Positions 20,162 to 31,693 are shown, counted from the first letter of the stretch. The stretch is 64,000 nucleotides of DNA from Candidatus Paraluminiphilus aquimaris (GCF_026230195.1 NZ_CP036501.1:1922001-1986000), one strand, 5' to 3'. Translations and numbers: made by a program. The notes: generated by a model from the sequence alone, not told the origin.

Positions 20162-21418
20162 ATGGCCTATCAGCACATCAAGGTTCCTGCAGAGGGAACA
20201 CCTATTACCGCGAATGAGGATCACAGCCTCAACGTACCGAATACACCGATTATCCCCTACATTGAAGGGGATGGTATTGGCATTGATATTAGCCCGGTCA
20301 TGATCAAAGTGGTCGACGCGGCGGTTGAAAAAGCGTACGCCAAAGAAAAGAAAATCGCTTGGATGGAGATCTACACCGGTGAGAAAGCGGCTGAACTCTA
20401 CGAGGGCGACTGGTTTCCACAAGAGACGTTAGACGCAATCAAGTCTTACCTTGTGGCGATTAAAGGCCCTCTGACCACACCGGTTGGTGGCGGCTTCAGA
20501 TCGCTCAACGTGGCCTTACGACAAGAGCTCGATCTCTACACCTGTTTGCGACCTGTTCGTTGGTTCGAGGGTGTTCCCTCACCCGTGAAAGCGCCTGGCG
20601 ATACCAACATGGTTATCTTCAGGGAGAATTCGGAAGACATCTACGCGGGTATCGAATACCAAGCGGATTCCGATGAGGCTAAAAAGGTGGTCGACTTTCT
20701 GATCAACGAGATGGGCGCGACTAAGATCCGGTTCCCACAAAATGTCGGTATTGGTATCAAACCCGTATCTGCAGAGGGCACTAAGCGATTAGTCAGAAAG
20801 TCCATTCAGTATGCCATTGATCAAGATCTGCCTTCGGTAACATTGGTCCATAAAGGCAATATTATGAAGTTCACCGAGGGTTCATTCCGCGATTGGGGAT
20901 ATGAACTGGCGATGGAAGAGTTCGGTGGAGAACTTCTTGATGGCGGCCCTTGGGTGAAGATCACCAATCCGAACACTGGCAAAGACATCATCATCAAAGA
21001 CGTTATTGCTGACGCCATGTTGCAGCAGGTTTTGTTGCGTCCCCGAGAGTACAGTGTCATAGCGACCTTGAACCTCAATGGTGACTATCTCTCCGACGCA
21101 TTGGCCGCGCAGGTGGGCGGTATTGGAATCGCGCCTGGCGCAAACTTGTCTGACGATATTGCCTTATTCGAGGCAACACACGGCACCGCGCCTAAATACA
21201 CAGGTCAGGACAAGGTGAATCCCGGATCTTTAATTCTGTCGGCAGAAATGATGTTGCGGCATCTGGGATGGAATGAGGCCGCGGACCTCGTGATAGACGG
21301 TATGAATGGTGCTATCCAAGCTAAAACAGTGACCTATGATTTCGCACGTCTCACGGATAACGCGACAGAGGTTTCATGCTCTGCCTTTGGCGACGCCATT
21401 ATTGACCACATGAACTGA
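20162..21418 (+). CDS. icd: NADP-dependent isocitrate dehydrogenase
   Basis: 418 residues, very close to E. coli Icd. The substrate loop [22 protein letters not shown] contains the serine that is phosphorylated by AceK in E. coli. [14 protein letters not shown], the NADP site [17 protein letters not shown] and [14 protein letters not shown] are also visible. It oxidises isocitrate to 2-oxoglutarate in the TCA cycle, below the point where succinyl-CoA from the methylmalonyl route would enter. A perfect terminator follows at 21438-21462, so it is a single-gene unit, divergent from rluE. Confidence 0.97.
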   Translation: MAYQHIKVPAEGTPITANEDHSLNVPNTPIIPYIEGDGIGIDISPVMIKVVDAAVEKAYAKEKKIAWMEIYTGEKAAELYEGDWFPQETLDAIKSYLVAIKGPLTTPVGGGFRSLNVALRQELDLYTCLRPVRWFEGVPSPVKAPGDTNMVIFRENSEDIYAGIEYQADSDEAKKVVDFLINEMGATKIRFPQNVGIGIKPVSAEGTKRLVRKSIQYAIDQDLPSVTLVHKGNIMKFTEGSFRDWGYELAMEEFGGELLDGGPWVKITNPNTGKDIIIKDVIADAMLQQVLLRPREYSVIATLNLNGDYLSDALAAQVGGIGIAPGANLSDDIALFEATHGTAPKYTGQDKVNPGSLILSAEMMLRHLGWNEAADLVIDGMNGAIQAKTVTYDFARLTDNATEVSCSAFGDAIIDHMN

Positions 21419-21437
21419 GTTCAATGGCTAATGAGAG

Positions 21438-21462
21438 AGCCCGCAGTAGCGGGCTTTTTTTT
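21438..21462 (+). terminator. Rho-independent terminator of icd
   Basis: A 7-bp stem AGCCCGC (21438-21444), a loop AGTA and GCGGGCT (21449-21455) are followed by an uninterrupted run of eight T residues (21455-21462). The hairpin starts 20 bases after the icd stop codon. Confidence 0.95.
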
Positions 21463-21734
21463 GCCTCACGAAAAGCAGCTTCTACTGTTTCTTCTTTGAG
21501 ACACTCTGATGTTTCGATCAAAAACAATGCGGCCTTTCATACCGTGGGAGCGGCAGAAAATCACCGTCGAATTAGAATCTTGACCGCTAATCACTGGGAT
21601 AAGCGTTGTCGATGGTCTGCTGACGATCAGACTTGTCCCATTTGATATCAGATTAGTAGTGACAAAGTATCGACCAGAACACAGCGATTTACGTACTAGA
21701 CTATACTGTGCAAACGCTGTTACACATGTGACCC
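21463..21734 (+). other. Non-coding gap between icd terminator and clpS (no cspD)
   Basis: No convincing gene lies here. In many gammaproteobacteria cspD occupies this spot before clpS, but no cold-shock protein reading frame is present on either strand. A TATACT hexamer at 21702-21707 could be a -10 element for clpS, but I see no good -35 at the right distance. The rest is unexplained. Confidence 0.5.
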
Positions 21735-22109
21735 ATGATTTATCAAATGAACCGACTGTCTATTAATGCATCTGCGTCCTCTCCCGATCGTGATGATGAG
21801 GGCGATCTTGCGGTCGCGCCTGCCAAACCGAAAACCAAGCGGCCCCCGCTGTACAGAGTTGTGCTCCTCAACGACGACTACACGCCTATGGAGTTTGTCA
21901 TTGAGGTGCTGGAGCACTTTTTTTCGATGAACCGTGAGAAGGCGACGCAGGTCATGCTGGCCGTGCACACCCAAGGAAAAGGCGTGTGTGGTATTTACAC
22001 ACGCGATGTCGCCGAAACTAAGGCAGAGCTTGTCAATCAAGCAGCTAGAGACAACGGCCACCCGCTCTTATGCGAGGTAGAGCCCTCACAAGATGATGAA
22101 GGAGAATGA
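21735..22109 (+). CDS. clpS: ClpS N-degron adaptor
   Basis: 124 residues. The conserved core is [20 protein letters not shown]...[16 protein letters not shown] and HPLLCEVE. It forms the pocket that binds N-terminal Leu, Phe, Tyr or Trp and hands substrates to ClpA. The N-terminal extension is unusually long (about 40 residues) and charged. In E. coli that flexible arm is threaded into ClpA during hand-off. ATG 21735 lacks a clear ribosome site, and ATG 21747 is an alternative. The gene ends 3 bases before clpA. Confidence 0.95.
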   Translation: MIYQMNRLSINASASSPDRDDEGDLAVAPAKPKTKRPPLYRVVLLNDDYTPMEFVIEVLEHFFSMNREKATQVMLAVHTQGKGVCGIYTRDVAETKAELVNQAARDNGHPLLCEVEPSQDDEGE

Positions 22110-22112
22110 ACA

Positions 22113-24395
22113 GTGCTGAGTAAAGATCTTGAGCGGGCTTTAAATGAGTCTTTTAAGCAGGCCAGGGCCCAGAGGCACGAATTCATAACGGTAGAGCATC
22201 TGTTGCTCGCACTGCTCGATGACCCTGCGGCATTGAAGGTGCTATCGGCTTGTAGCGCTAATGTGGACGGGCTACGCGGCGATCTGGTCGAGTTTATCGA
22301 TGCGACAACCCCGATGGTCTCGGGCGATGAGGAGGTGGATACACAGCCGACGCTCGGATTTCAGAGGGTCCTGCAACGCGCTGTATTCCATGTACAAAGT
22401 TCTGGCAAAGCCGAAGTAACAGGTGCCAATGTTCTGGTCGCTATATTTTCCGAGCAGGAGAGCCAAGCCGTCTATTTCCTGAAAACCCAAGATATTTCGC
22501 GGCTTGATATTGTTAATTTTATTACGCACGGAGTGAGCAAATCAGAGGACGAGGAAGAGGGCGCCGATGACGAGTTTCCGACCAGCGCAGGCACGAATGA
22601 GGGCGCCGATGAAGAGGAAAGCCCACTTGATAAATACGCAACAAATCTCAACGAAGAGGCCATTCAGGGGCAGATAGACCCGCTGATCGGCCGCCTTGAC
22701 GAGGTGGAGCGCGTCGCACAAATTTTGGCGCGTCGTCGGAAAAATAATCCCTTGCTTGTGGGCGAGTCAGGCGTTGGAAAAACGGCTATTGCCGAAGGTC
22801 TGGCGAAGCTCATCGTAGACGGTCAGGTGCCCGATACATTAAAGACTGCAGAGGTTTTCTCGCTTGACCTTGGCGCACTGCTCGCTGGTACTAAGTATCG
22901 AGGTGATTTTGAAAAGCGCTTTAAGGGTGTTCTGGCTGACTTGAAGCGTCGCGATGGGTCGATCCTCTTCATCGACGAGATCCACACTATTATTGGTGCG
23001 GGCGCCGCATCCGGTGGCGTGATGGACGCAAGCAATTTGTTAAAACCCCTGCTGAGTTCGGGCAAGCTACGGTGTATTGGCTCTACGACCTATGCGGAGT
23101 ACCGAGGTATTTTCGATAAGGACAAAGCCTTGAGCCGGCGCTTCCAAAAGGTCGATGTACTCGAGCCATCGGTAGATGACGCCTATAAGATTTTGAAAGG
23201 GTTGAAATCGCGTTTTGAAGAGCATCATGGCCTTCGTTACACCGATAAAGCGCTTCGAACGGCAACCGAGATGGCAGCACGGTATATTACCGACCGATTC
23301 CTGCCGGACAAGGCGATTGATGTGATTGACGAGGCGGGCGCTTTCCAGCAGCTCCAGCCGGTGAGCAAGCGAAAGAAGGTAGTGGGACCAGGCGATATCG
23401 AGGCAGTGATCGCGAAGATTGCGCGAATTCCACCTAAAACAGTCAACAGTGATGATAAAGAGCTCCTTGAGAAGCTGGAGTCCAATCTTTCTTTGGTTGT
23501 GTTTGGTCAAAACAAGGCCGTAAGCCAGCTAGTAAGCTCGATTAAGTTAGCGCGAGCCGGGTTACGCTCTGGTGATAAACCTATCGGTAGCTTCCTGCTT
23601 GCCGGCCCCACAGGTGTGGGAAAGACGGAGGTGACCAAGCAGCTCGCAATGCAGCTGGGACTTGAGTTGTTGCGCTTCGATATGTCGGAGTACATGGAAC
23701 GACACACCGTGTCACGTCTTATTGGGGCTCCGCCTGGCTATGTCGGCTACGATCAGGGTGGGTTATTGACCGATGCGGTCACGAAGCATCCTCACTCGGT
23801 CGTTCTATTGGACGAAATCGAAAAAGCCCATCCAGAGGTCTTCAATTTACTGCTCCAAGTCATGGACCACGGAACGCTGACAGACAACAACGGCCGAAAA
23901 GCCGATTTCCGTAACGTCATTGTTGTGATGACCACGAATGCGGGTGCAGAAAGCATAGCGAAACGTTCTATCGGCTTCTCTACGCAAGATAACAGCACCG
24001 ACGCGATGGAGGCGATCAACAAGCTGTTTACACCGGAGTTCCGGAACCGCCTTGATGCGATAGTGCCCTTTGAGCCACTGGATCAGGACGTCATTCTTAC
24101 GGTAGTTGATAAATTCCTAACCTCGCTTCAGACCCAGCTAGACGAAAAGCGTGTTCAGTTACACGTAGATGAGAGTGCCCGTGAGTGGCTGGTTGAGGAA
24201 GGGTATGATCGAAACATGGGCGCCCGTCCCATGGAGCGGGTAATTCAGGAGCACATTAAAAAGCCTCTGGCGGATATGGTCCTCTTCGGGGAGCTGTCAA
24301 AAGGGGGCATTGCTCAAGTGAGTGTCAATGCTGAGGGGGATGGTCTGTCGGTATCGGCCGTTGTCGAGATCTCCGAGGAAGCAGTTCCAGCGTAA
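22113..24395 (+). CDS. clpA: ClpA unfoldase of the ClpAP protease
   Basis: 760 residues. The N-terminal ClpS-binding double repeat (about 1-145) is followed by an acidic linker (about 145-175) and two AAA+ modules. Module one has Walker A GESGVGKT and an FIDEIHT Walker B. Module two has Walker A GPTGVGKT and [10 protein letters not shown]. The ClpP-docking loop appears as SIGFST, where E. coli has IGL. The GTG 22113 start has AAGGAG upstream. It works with ClpS just upstream and with ClpP, encoded at 62894-63511, to degrade N-degron substrates. Confidence 0.96.
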   Translation: MLSKDLERALNESFKQARAQRHEFITVEHLLLALLDDPAALKVLSACSANVDGLRGDLVEFIDATTPMVSGDEEVDTQPTLGFQRVLQRAVFHVQSSGKAEVTGANVLVAIFSEQESQAVYFLKTQDISRLDIVNFITHGVSKSEDEEEGADDEFPTSAGTNEGADEEESPLDKYATNLNEEAIQGQIDPLIGRLDEVERVAQILARRRKNNPLLVGESGVGKTAIAEGLAKLIVDGQVPDTLKTAEVFSLDLGALLAGTKYRGDFEKRFKGVLADLKRRDGSILFIDEIHTIIGAGAASGGVMDASNLLKPLLSSGKLRCIGSTTYAEYRGIFDKDKALSRRFQKVDVLEPSVDDAYKILKGLKSRFEEHHGLRYTDKALRTATEMAARYITDRFLPDKAIDVIDEAGAFQQLQPVSKRKKVVGPGDIEAVIAKIARIPPKTVNSDDKELLEKLESNLSLVVFGQNKAVSQLVSSIKLARAGLRSGDKPIGSFLLAGPTGVGKTEVTKQLAMQLGLELLRFDMSEYMERHTVSRLIGAPPGYVGYDQGGLLTDAVTKHPHSVVLLDEIEKAHPEVFNLLLQVMDHGTLTDNNGRKADFRNVIVVMTTNAGAESIAKRSIGFSTQDNSTDAMEAINKLFTPEFRNRLDAIVPFEPLDQDVILTVVDKFLTSLQTQLDEKRVQLHVDESAREWLVEEGYDRNMGARPMERVIQEHIKKPLADMVLFGELSKGGIAQVSVNAEGDGLSVSAVVEISEEAVPA

Positions 24396-24416
24396 GAAAT
24401 TACGCGTAATGCCAGC

Positions 24417-24468
24417 AACTGATGGTTTTCCCAACGCGCACTTTGAGATAGAGTGCGCGCCATCAGTT
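24417..24468 (+). promoter_or_regulatory. Long hairpin in the infA leader
   Basis: AACTGATGG (24417-24425) pairs with CCATCAGTT (24460-24468). CGCGCACT (24435-24442) pairs with AGTGCGCG (24452-24459). The two helices are continuous on the 3' side and separated on the 5' side by a 9-base bulge (TTTTCCCAA), with a 9-base loop, giving 17 pairs in all. No T-run follows, so it is not a standard terminator. The infA ribosome site begins within 10 bases, so it may regulate infA or mark an RNA processing site. Confidence 0.6.
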
Positions 24469-24484
24469 CAATTAGGTAGGTTTA

Positions 24485-24703
24485 ATGGCTAAAGAAGATC
24501 AAATCGAAATGGAAGGGGAGATTATCGACACACTCCCTAACACCACGTTCCGCGTACGCCTGGAGAACGGACATGTCGTTACAGCGCACATCTCAGGAAA
24601 GATGCGCAAGAACTACATCCGGATTTTGACTGGGGACAAAGTGCGTGTTGAGGTGACCCCATACGATTTGACCAAAGGCCGAATTACTTATCGCGAGCGG
24701 TAA
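24485..24703 (+). CDS. infA: Translation initiation factor IF-1
   Basis: 72 residues, the universal length. It is an S1/OB-fold protein beginning [13 protein letters not shown] and ending [34 protein letters not shown] and GDKV.VE motifs are all present. IF-1 occupies the ribosomal A site during initiation. The E. coli gene is likewise close to clpA and aat. It has an AGG-type ribosome site at about 24475 and lies 2 bases from the convergent bpt gene. Confidence 0.98.
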   Translation: MAKEDQIEMEGEIIDTLPNTTFRVRLENGHVVTAHISGKMRKNYIRILTGDKVRVEVTPYDLTKGRITYRER

Positions 24704-24705
24704 GC

Positions 24706-25476
24706 TCAGAGATCGGACGGTAATGTAACGACAGGAATGGGTGACAAATCACTCGGTTTGTCACCTGTATCCCCGTACCACCTTCCTTGTATGAGCATCT
24801 CTAGCGGTTGAAAGCGCGTCTTGTAGCTCATTTTTTGGCAGTTTTCTATCCAGTAGCCGAGGTAGATGTAAGGCATACCACGCTTTTTCGCATGCGAGAT
24901 TTGCAGCAACACGGCGTACGTGCCCAAGCTTCGCTTTTCTAAGTTTGGGTCATAGAAGGTGTAAATCGCCGCGAAGCCATCGAGCATCTCGTCAGACACG
25001 GCAACACAAACGAGCGTGTTGTTTTCATACAACTTAAAGTAGCGCGTCGAGCCGAGACTGTTATTCAAAAATGACTCGTACTGCTCCCTGTCGGGTGGGT
25101 ACATGTCACCGTCAGCGTGTTTCCCCGTAATGTAGCGTTCATAAAGGGCGTAGGCCTCGTCGTCCCCACTTACCGAGTCGGTGATTTCGAGCCGTAAGTC
25201 TCCGTTGGCATTAATGACCCGACGTTGACTTTTACTGGGCTTAAAGCCACTGGTAACAACGCGGGCAGCAACACAGGCGCTACAGTTATTACAGTGGGGC
25301 CGGTATATATGATCGCCGCTACGTCTAAAGCCCATGAGGGAAAGCTCTGTGTACAGCTCGGGACTGATCGTCTGGCGGGGATCCACAAATAAAGTCGTTG
25401 CCTCCTTCTCGGGGAGGTAAGAGCACCGATGTGGGAAGGTGGTAAAGACCTTAATTTCCCGGAGATTCGCCGTCAC
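24706..25476 (-). CDS. bpt: Leucyl-tRNA(arginyl-type) protein transferase Bpt
   Basis: 256 residues from GTG 25476, which fits the family start just before FTTFPHRCSYLPEKEATTLFVDP. The upstream TTG extension is unlikely. N-terminal ATE domain cysteines (CSYL, then HCNNCSAC) and the C-terminal GNAT-like block (AVLLQISHAKKRGMPYIYLGYW) are intact. Bpt attaches Leu to proteins beginning with Asp or Glu, creating a ClpS ligand. With aat nearby it provides both branches of the bacterial N-degron pathway. Confidence 0.94.
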   Translation of the reverse strand: MTANLREIKVFTTFPHRCSYLPEKEATTLFVDPRQTISPELYTELSLMGFRRSGDHIYRPHCNNCSACVAARVVTSGFKPSKSQRRVINANGDLRLEITDSVSGDDEAYALYERYITGKHADGDMYPPDREQYESFLNNSLGSTRYFKLYENNTLVCVAVSDEMLDGFAAIYTFYDPNLEKRSLGTYAVLLQISHAKKRGMPYIYLGYWIENCQKMSYKTRFQPLEMLIQGRWYGDTGDKPSDLSPIPVVTLPSDL

Positions 25477-25846
25477 TGCATTGCTCGCGTCTGTTCTTGT
25501 ATCCGAGCGCCCAACATAACGCCCTCTCAATAACGCCTAGTGTAGTGACATAACCACTCCCGGCAAAGACGCCAGTGCTTATTTTCACACTCGAGGTGAG
25601 TCATAGTCACGACGCATGCAGCACCCCGGCTAGCGTCTCAAGCTTCCTCGGGTGGCTTAACAACCCTTATTTTGCGATCATTCAAACGATAATGACTCCG
25701 TCGGTAAAAGCTTTTTCACCCGGTTAAATGTGAGACGGCCCGCGGATGAAGCAACGCTGACGTTGCGCTAACGCTGAACGTTAAAAACCCATCGAGAAAC
25801 GAAATGGCTTTGAACCGGTGTTCTGAGCAACTAAACGAGGTCTCCC
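25477..25846 (+). other. 370-base gap between bpt and the unknown membrane gene
   Basis: No gene is supported. Near the 3' end two small stems share a CTGA loop: GCAACG-CTGA-CGTTGC (25751-25766) and AACG-CTGAA-CGTT (25770-25782), the second followed by TTAAAAACCC. They could be a weak terminator-like or regulatory element in the leader of the membrane gene. The gap is divergent, so it should hold promoters for bpt (minus) and the membrane gene (plus). I cannot place them with confidence. Confidence 0.4.
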
Positions 25847-26500
25847 ATGAGCCAAAGTAAGTACTTCACGTATTACGGTTATGTCGCCGTTGGCCTGGCT
25901 TTGCTGAGTGCAATTGTCCTTGGGTTTCGAGAATCGGTCGAACATATCCTGCTGACCGAGTCCGGCCTTATTGAGCGTGCATCAGCCTTTGGCTACTTCG
26001 CCTGCGCCGCCTTTATGCTTGCTCGAGGAGGGCAGCAGTTTCTTCGTTACCGGGCTTATTTCGCTGTATTAGTGACCCTTTTTGGCTGTCGCGAGCTTGA
26101 TTTTGATAAGGCTTTTACGACCATAGGTATTCTAAAATCGCGCTTTTTCATCAGCCCAGATGTCCCAGCGGGTGAGAAACTTGCTGGGTTAATCGTCGTG
26201 ACAATATTGATCTGGTCTGTCTACATGATCCTATCTCGGCACTTCACGGGATTCCTCTCGGGTTTAAAGCAAAAGACACCCGAAGCCGTTGGGGTTGCAA
26301 TTGTGTTCTTCTTACTCGCTTTTTCTAAGTCGATAGACGGTCTTCCTCGCAAATTGCAGCCACTGGGTATCGACGTCGCTCCCGAGATTGGTGCGTTCCT
26401 TGGGGCACTGGAGGAGGTGCTCGAGCTCGGCATACCTATTTACATTGCCCTTGTGACGCATGCTTGGTTCAAGCGCGAGGTGAGGTCGGGACAAGACTGA
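25847..26500 (+). CDS. Uncharacterised polytopic membrane protein
   Basis: 217 residues with about six hydrophobic spans (roughly 10-30, 45-65, 68-85, 115-135, 150-170 and 190-212). Conserved-looking polar residues inside or beside the spans are CRELDFDKAFT near residue 85, KSRFF, DVPAGEKLAGL and EEVLELGIPIY near the end. I recognise it only as an unassigned membrane family of proteobacteria. No enzyme or transporter motif is clear. ATG 25847 has GAGG at 25836-25839. It sits alone between bpt and aat, convergent with aat. A role in the N-degron pathway is possible but not shown. Confidence 0.75.
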   Translation: MSQSKYFTYYGYVAVGLALLSAIVLGFRESVEHILLTESGLIERASAFGYFACAAFMLARGGQQFLRYRAYFAVLVTLFGCRELDFDKAFTTIGILKSRFFISPDVPAGEKLAGLIVVTILIWSVYMILSRHFTGFLSGLKQKTPEAVGVAIVFFLLAFSKSIDGLPRKLQPLGIDVAPEIGAFLGALEEVLELGIPIYIALVTHAWFKREVRSGQD

Positions 26501-26543
26501 GTGAATCGCTGGGTTTATCAATGACCCTTGTTGGACTTGAGTG

Positions 26544-27185
26544 TTATTCAAAAGGCCCTAAGTGGTCCCGGAGCAGTCCTTCAAACTTCGTTCTCGAAAT
26601 AAGCGTCATGCCCAGTGACTCTAGGTGCGCATTCGGCATTTGACAGTCTATGAGCTCGAGGTCAGGGAAGGGCGCTTTTGAGCAAAGGTAGTGAAGTGCC
26701 ACCTTCGATGCATTGGCGCGCCGCGAGAACATGGACTCGCCAAAGAATACCCGCCCAAGCACGACGCCGTAGAGGCCACCAACGAGCTCATCGCCATCGA
26801 AGACTTCAATACTTTGCGCATAACCCAAAAGATGAAGTTGAGAATAAGCGGTTGCAATATCGCTGCTTATCCATGTCGCTGATCGCTCCTCAGTAAGGTC
26901 CGCACAGGCTGACACAACCTCATCGAAGCAGCGATTAACGGATACTTCCCAATTGCACTTCGAAAGAAATCTACGCAGCGATCGCGATACATGGAGCTCA
27001 TCTGGGAACAGCACGGCGCGAGGATCTGGCGTCCACCATAGAATAGGCTCTCCCTCTTCATACCAAGGAAATATGCCTCGCTGATAAGCGTGTAACAGCC
27101 GCTCAGCGCTTAGGTCGCCGCCTACGGCTAAAAGACCGTTAGGGTCTTTTAGCGCATTTTCAGTAGGCGGAAACGGCTCGATCAT
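26544..27185 (-). CDS. aat: Leucyl/phenylalanyl-tRNA-protein transferase
   Basis: 213 residues. Family signatures are FPP...AL.DPNGLLAVGGDLS, GIFPWYEEGEPILWWTPDPRAVLFP, ELHVSRSLRR, GGLYGVVLGRVFFGESMFS and LIDCQMPN. Aat adds Leu or Phe from aminoacyl-tRNA to N-terminal Lys or Arg, making substrates for ClpS-ClpAP. It follows trxB by 14 bases on the same strand and is probably co-transcribed with it. Confidence 0.96.
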   Translation of the reverse strand: MIEPFPPTENALKDPNGLLAVGGDLSAERLLHAYQRGIFPWYEEGEPILWWTPDPRAVLFPDELHVSRSLRRFLSKCNWEVSVNRCFDEVVSACADLTEERSATWISSDIATAYSQLHLLGYAQSIEVFDGDELVGGLYGVVLGRVFFGESMFSRRANASKVALHYLCSKAPFPDLELIDCQMPNAHLESLGMTLISRTKFEGLLRDHLGPFE

Positions 27186-27199
27186 ATCGAGAGGGGCCG

Positions 27200-28216
<1,017 letters not shown>

Positions 28217-28336
28217 TTATTCCATTGCTCGAGGTTTTCAATGCGACTTCAAGTGATTGATTAATAATGTTAATTTTCAAAAAATAGCCGAAATATCTTT
28301 ATGGTATGATGCCGCAAACCACTGGGGGATTCAGAA

Positions 28337-30670
28337 TTGCCTACTAAGAACACTCCTTCCAAGGTGCCACAAGGGGACACTGAAGCGAGCGTGCCGGGTG
28401 CTATGGCGAGCGTAGGCTTCATTGCCGGTCTTGCGGGCGCCTCTTTTGCGCTGGTTAGTCTGTTGACATTCAGTACGTCTGACCCCAGCTGGAGTTCAAG
28501 CGGGGCGGGTGACGTTCTCAGTAACCAAGGCGGCGTCGTTGGGGCCTATTTTTCCGATATGGTCTACTCGCTGGTCGGGTTTCTGGCGCTTGGCGTCCCG
28601 TTGCTTCTTTTACTATTGTCATACAGGTCGATTCGTCCGGTCGTGAGCCGTGGCGTTACCTCCACAGATCGTGTCATCTCGAGCTTTGGGTGGGTTACAT
28701 TCCTGGCTGCCAGTGCCGGTCTAATCCAGATAGTCGTACCTCAGGAAGCGTTTCTGCCACAGGGGACCGGGGGGATTATCGGTTATGGTGTCGCTTCTTG
28801 GTTCACAGCCGCATTCTCTGACTTTGGAGCGAGGTTGCTTCTGAGTTTTTGCGTGTTGCTGGGTGGCACCCTAGCATTTGATATTGACTGGATGCGCGTC
28901 GCAGAGAAGTTGGGTAGCGTAACGATAAACACAATGAACACCCTGAGATCACGTATCGATGATTTCAATGACCGTCGGAAGTTACGGACGGAAAAGGCGA
29001 AGCGAAGTGTGCAAATCGCAGCGCATGTAGAAAAGGAAAAGCTGCGTACACCGCCAAAAATCAAAGCACCTAAGCTTCTTGAAAATGTCGGCAAGAAAGC
29101 CGAGCGGGAAAAACAAAAGCCCCTTTTTGAGTCCGCTGAGCTCACCCCCATGCCGCCCTTGGCGCTGCTCGATGCACCCACACAAACGGGTCCCAGAGGC
29201 TACTCAACGTCAGAGTTGGAGTCTTTATCGCGACTCCTTGAGATAAAGCTCGCCGACTTTGGTATTACGGCCGAAGTTGTATCGGTTTATCCCGGCCCTG
29301 TAGTTACGCGCTTTGAGATACAACCTGCCGCTGGAGTGAAGGTCAGTCGGATTTCCAATCTGGCTAAGGACTTAGCGAGATCCCTAGCCGTGAATTCGGT
29401 CCGGGTCGTTGAAGTGATCCATGGGAAGAGTGTCGTCGGCATTGAAATTCCGAATGCAGATCGGCAGACCGTTAATTTCCGAGACGTCTTAAGCTCTGCT
29501 GAGTTTGATGATGCTAAATCGCCGCTTACCATAGCCCTAGGACACGATATTGCGGGAACACCCATCGTCGCGGACTTGGGCAAGATGCCGCACGTTTTAG
29601 TTGCGGGTACCACGGGGTCGGGTAAGTCGGTCGGCGTGAACTGCATGTTGGTAAGTCTGTTATACAAGGCCACACCCGATGATGTGCGATTAATCCTTGT
29701 CGATCCTAAAATGCTCGAACTCTCGGTCTACGATGGTATTCCGCACCTTCTTACCCCGGTAATCACTGACATGAAGGACGCAGCGAATGGCTTGCGATGG
29801 TGCGTCGCCGAAATGGAGCGTCGCTACAAGCTCATGTCGTTGCTCGGGGTTCGTAACCTTGCCGGATACAACCGAAAGGTGAGAGATGCGGAAAAAGCAG
29901 GAACCCCGATTGACGATCCACTGTGGACTCCCGACCCCGTGCTCGAATTAACCGGTGAAGAGCAAGTGGCTCCCGCGCTAGAAACCTTGCCAAGCATCGT
30001 GGTGGTGATAGACGAATTTGCTGACATGATGATGATCGTGGGCAAAAAGGTAGAAGAATTAATTGCACGGATCGCCCAGAAGGCGAGAGCAGCAGGCATT
30101 CACCTGGTTCTGGCCACGCAGAGGCCATCGGTGGACGTCATCACGGGTCTCATCAAGGCAAACATACCCTCGCGGGTGGCATTTTCGGTTTCCTCAAAAA
30201 TAGATTCCCGCACAATTCTCGATCAAGGTGGTGCGGAGCAGTTACTTGGCTATGGCGATATGCTTTATTTGCCGTCTGGCTCAAGTACGCCCACCCGTGT
30301 TCATGGCGCATTTTGCTCGGATGACGAGGTGCATAGGGTCGTGGCCGATTGGCGCCGCCGTGGCACACCTGAGTTCATAGAAGGATTGCTCGATGAGGGA
30401 GGCCAAACACCGGTAACTGCCCAAGAATTGCAGTCTGCTGCCTCATCCGATGACGATCCGGAGAGCGATGCACTCTACGATGAGGCGGTGCACTACGTGT
30501 GTAGCAGTCGCCGCGCCTCAATCTCGTCAGTTCAGCGCAAACTCCGAATTGGTTACAACCGTGCCGCGAGACTTATTGAGACCATGGAGGCGACGGGGGT
30601 CGTTTCCGCCATGGGTAGTAATGGGCAGCGTGAGGTTCTCGCTCCGCCACCGCCAGGGGGTGATGATTGA
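28337..30670 (+). CDS. ftsK: DNA translocase FtsK
   Basis: 777 residues. There are about four N-terminal membrane spans (to about 200), a short basic/charged linker, an alpha/beta RecA-like motor with Walker [15 protein letters not shown] and Walker [12 protein letters not shown], and a C-terminal gamma winged helix ([26 protein letters not shown]) that reads KOPS. It pumps DNA at the septum and activates XerCD at dif. The start is TTG 28337, backed by a GGGGGA site 8 bases upstream. The linker is far shorter than in E. coli. Confidence 0.96.
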   Translation: MPTKNTPSKVPQGDTEASVPGAMASVGFIAGLAGASFALVSLLTFSTSDPSWSSSGAGDVLSNQGGVVGAYFSDMVYSLVGFLALGVPLLLLLLSYRSIRPVVSRGVTSTDRVISSFGWVTFLAASAGLIQIVVPQEAFLPQGTGGIIGYGVASWFTAAFSDFGARLLLSFCVLLGGTLAFDIDWMRVAEKLGSVTINTMNTLRSRIDDFNDRRKLRTEKAKRSVQIAAHVEKEKLRTPPKIKAPKLLENVGKKAEREKQKPLFESAELTPMPPLALLDAPTQTGPRGYSTSELESLSRLLEIKLADFGITAEVVSVYPGPVVTRFEIQPAAGVKVSRISNLAKDLARSLAVNSVRVVEVIHGKSVVGIEIPNADRQTVNFRDVLSSAEFDDAKSPLTIALGHDIAGTPIVADLGKMPHVLVAGTTGSGKSVGVNCMLVSLLYKATPDDVRLILVDPKMLELSVYDGIPHLLTPVITDMKDAANGLRWCVAEMERRYKLMSLLGVRNLAGYNRKVRDAEKAGTPIDDPLWTPDPVLELTGEEQVAPALETLPSIVVVIDEFADMMMIVGKKVEELIARIAQKARAAGIHLVLATQRPSVDVITGLIKANIPSRVAFSVSSKIDSRTILDQGGAEQLLGYGDMLYLPSGSSTPTRVHGAFCSDDEVHRVVADWRRRGTPEFIEGLLDEGGQTPVTAQELQSAASSDDDPESDALYDEAVHYVCSSRRASISSVQRKLRIGYNRAARLIETMEATGVVSAMGSNGQREVLAPPPPGGDD

Positions 30671-31263
30671 TCCGCAACATGCTGGGCCTTCTGTTGCTGA
30701 TCACGTCACTGTTTGCGCAATCAGAGGAGATGACACCCTGGCCCTTTGACGGTTTAGAGGGTGTGTCGGGAACGTTTACTAGCGAGACTCAGGGACCGTC
30801 CGGTGACACGCTGAGAAGCTCGGGTCGATTTTCAAGTCTCAAACCCGATCATTATTTATGGGATATACAAACCCCGGATAGCCAAATGTTGGTGGTGAAC
30901 TCTACCGGATTTTGGCAGGTTGATCGGGATTTGGATGTCGTTATTCTTCGTGATGTACCCAGTTCAGCACAGCTGCCACTTTCTAAAATTTGGCTTGATG
31001 AGGCCGAACTCACTGCCTTCTCTAAAGAGGTGACCGAGGGTTCTATGGAGGCCATCAGCGCCTTTGAACTGCGCGTCGTGAGTCCAACGTTTTTGGAAAT
31101 GCGCCTCGCTGACCCGCTCGGGCGTGAGACGCTTTTTCAGCTAACGATCGAGTCTACGGTTGCCCCCACACGTGAGGCGTTTGACGTTCGAGTGCCCGCT
31201 AATGTGGACTTTTTTGACGAGCGCAGCATCAAACCCACGTCAAACGCCGAGGCATTCAAATGA
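30667..31263 (+). CDS. lolA: Outer-membrane lipoprotein carrier LolA
   Basis: 198 residues with a signal peptide ([19 protein letters not shown]), then a LolA-type open beta-barrel with [23 protein letters not shown] and [16 protein letters not shown]. It ferries lipoproteins across the periplasm from LolCDE to LolB. The start is TTG 30667, overlapping the ftsK stop (TTGA), with GGGGG upstream. It adds the basic residue expected in the signal n-region. The later ATG 30679 would give a signal peptide with no positive charge. Confidence 0.9.
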   Translation: MIRNMLGLLLLITSLFAQSEEMTPWPFDGLEGVSGTFTSETQGPSGDTLRSSGRFSSLKPDHYLWDIQTPDSQMLVVNSTGFWQVDRDLDVVILRDVPSSAQLPLSKIWLDEAELTAFSKEVTEGSMEAISAFELRVVSPTFLEMRLADPLGRETLFQLTIESTVAPTREAFDVRVPANVDFFDERSIKPTSNAEAFK

Positions 31264-31634
31264 TCGCTTTCTATATCGCGTTGGGTGGCGCCATGGGTGC
31301 GTTGGCACGATTTGGTGTCCATCAATGGATGCTCGCCAGCGGCGTCGGTGCATTCGGTTTGTCCACGCTAACCGTGAATGTTGTAGGTTCACTTGCTATC
31401 GGTTGCTGTTTCATTGCTTTCGAACGCTTAAATGTCTCAGAAGCGGTCAGATTGGGGTTGATGGTCGGTTTTTTAGGTGCGTTCACGACCTTTTCAACCT
31501 TTTCGCTAGAGCTTCTTACCGAGCTTCAAGCTGGTAATTATGTCAGGCCGGGTATTTATGCGGTGTCTTCCGTTCTGTTGTGTCTGTTCGGTTGCTATGT
31601 TGGTTTTACCGTTACGCGCGCAATCATCGACTAA
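31260..31634 (+). CDS. crcB: Fluoride ion channel CrcB/Fluc
   Basis: 124 residues with four membrane spans. Family motifs are GGAMGALARFGV near the start, TLTVNVVGSLAIGC with the conserved Asn, and GFLGAFTTFSTFSLE. It forms a dual-topology dimer that lets fluoride leave the cell. The ATG overlaps the lolA stop by 4 bases (ATGA), so no fluoride riboswitch can sit directly upstream. Expression should follow ftsK-lolA. In E. coli rarA occupies this place. Confidence 0.95.
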   Translation: MIAFYIALGGAMGALARFGVHQWMLASGVGAFGLSTLTVNVVGSLAIGCCFIAFERLNVSEAVRLGLMVGFLGAFTTFSTFSLELLTELQAGNYVRPGIYAVSSVLLCLFGCYVGFTVTRAIID

Positions 31635-31693
31635 TCCATTTTTGACGGTAAACTACCGGCCCTAATGCACTCTAGGTTAAATCCCATTTACTC

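Noticed and set aside
21424-21645. 73-codon frame after icd
   Set aside because: It runs through the icd terminator hairpin and T-run, and has no family motif.
21463-21734. Search for cspD before clpS
   Set aside because: No cold-shock protein motif in any frame.
24396-24484. Possible tRNA-Ser gene between clpA and infA, as in E. coli
   Set aside because: The gap is 89 bases and folds as one bulged hairpin, with no T-loop or anticodon arm.
31200-31262. Fluoride riboswitch upstream of crcB
   Set aside because: The upstream sequence is lolA coding sequence, with no riboswitch core.
31160-31537. 125-codon frame overlapping lolA and crcB
   Set aside because: It is in another frame of two well-supported genes and Cys/Arg-rich like a shadow frame.
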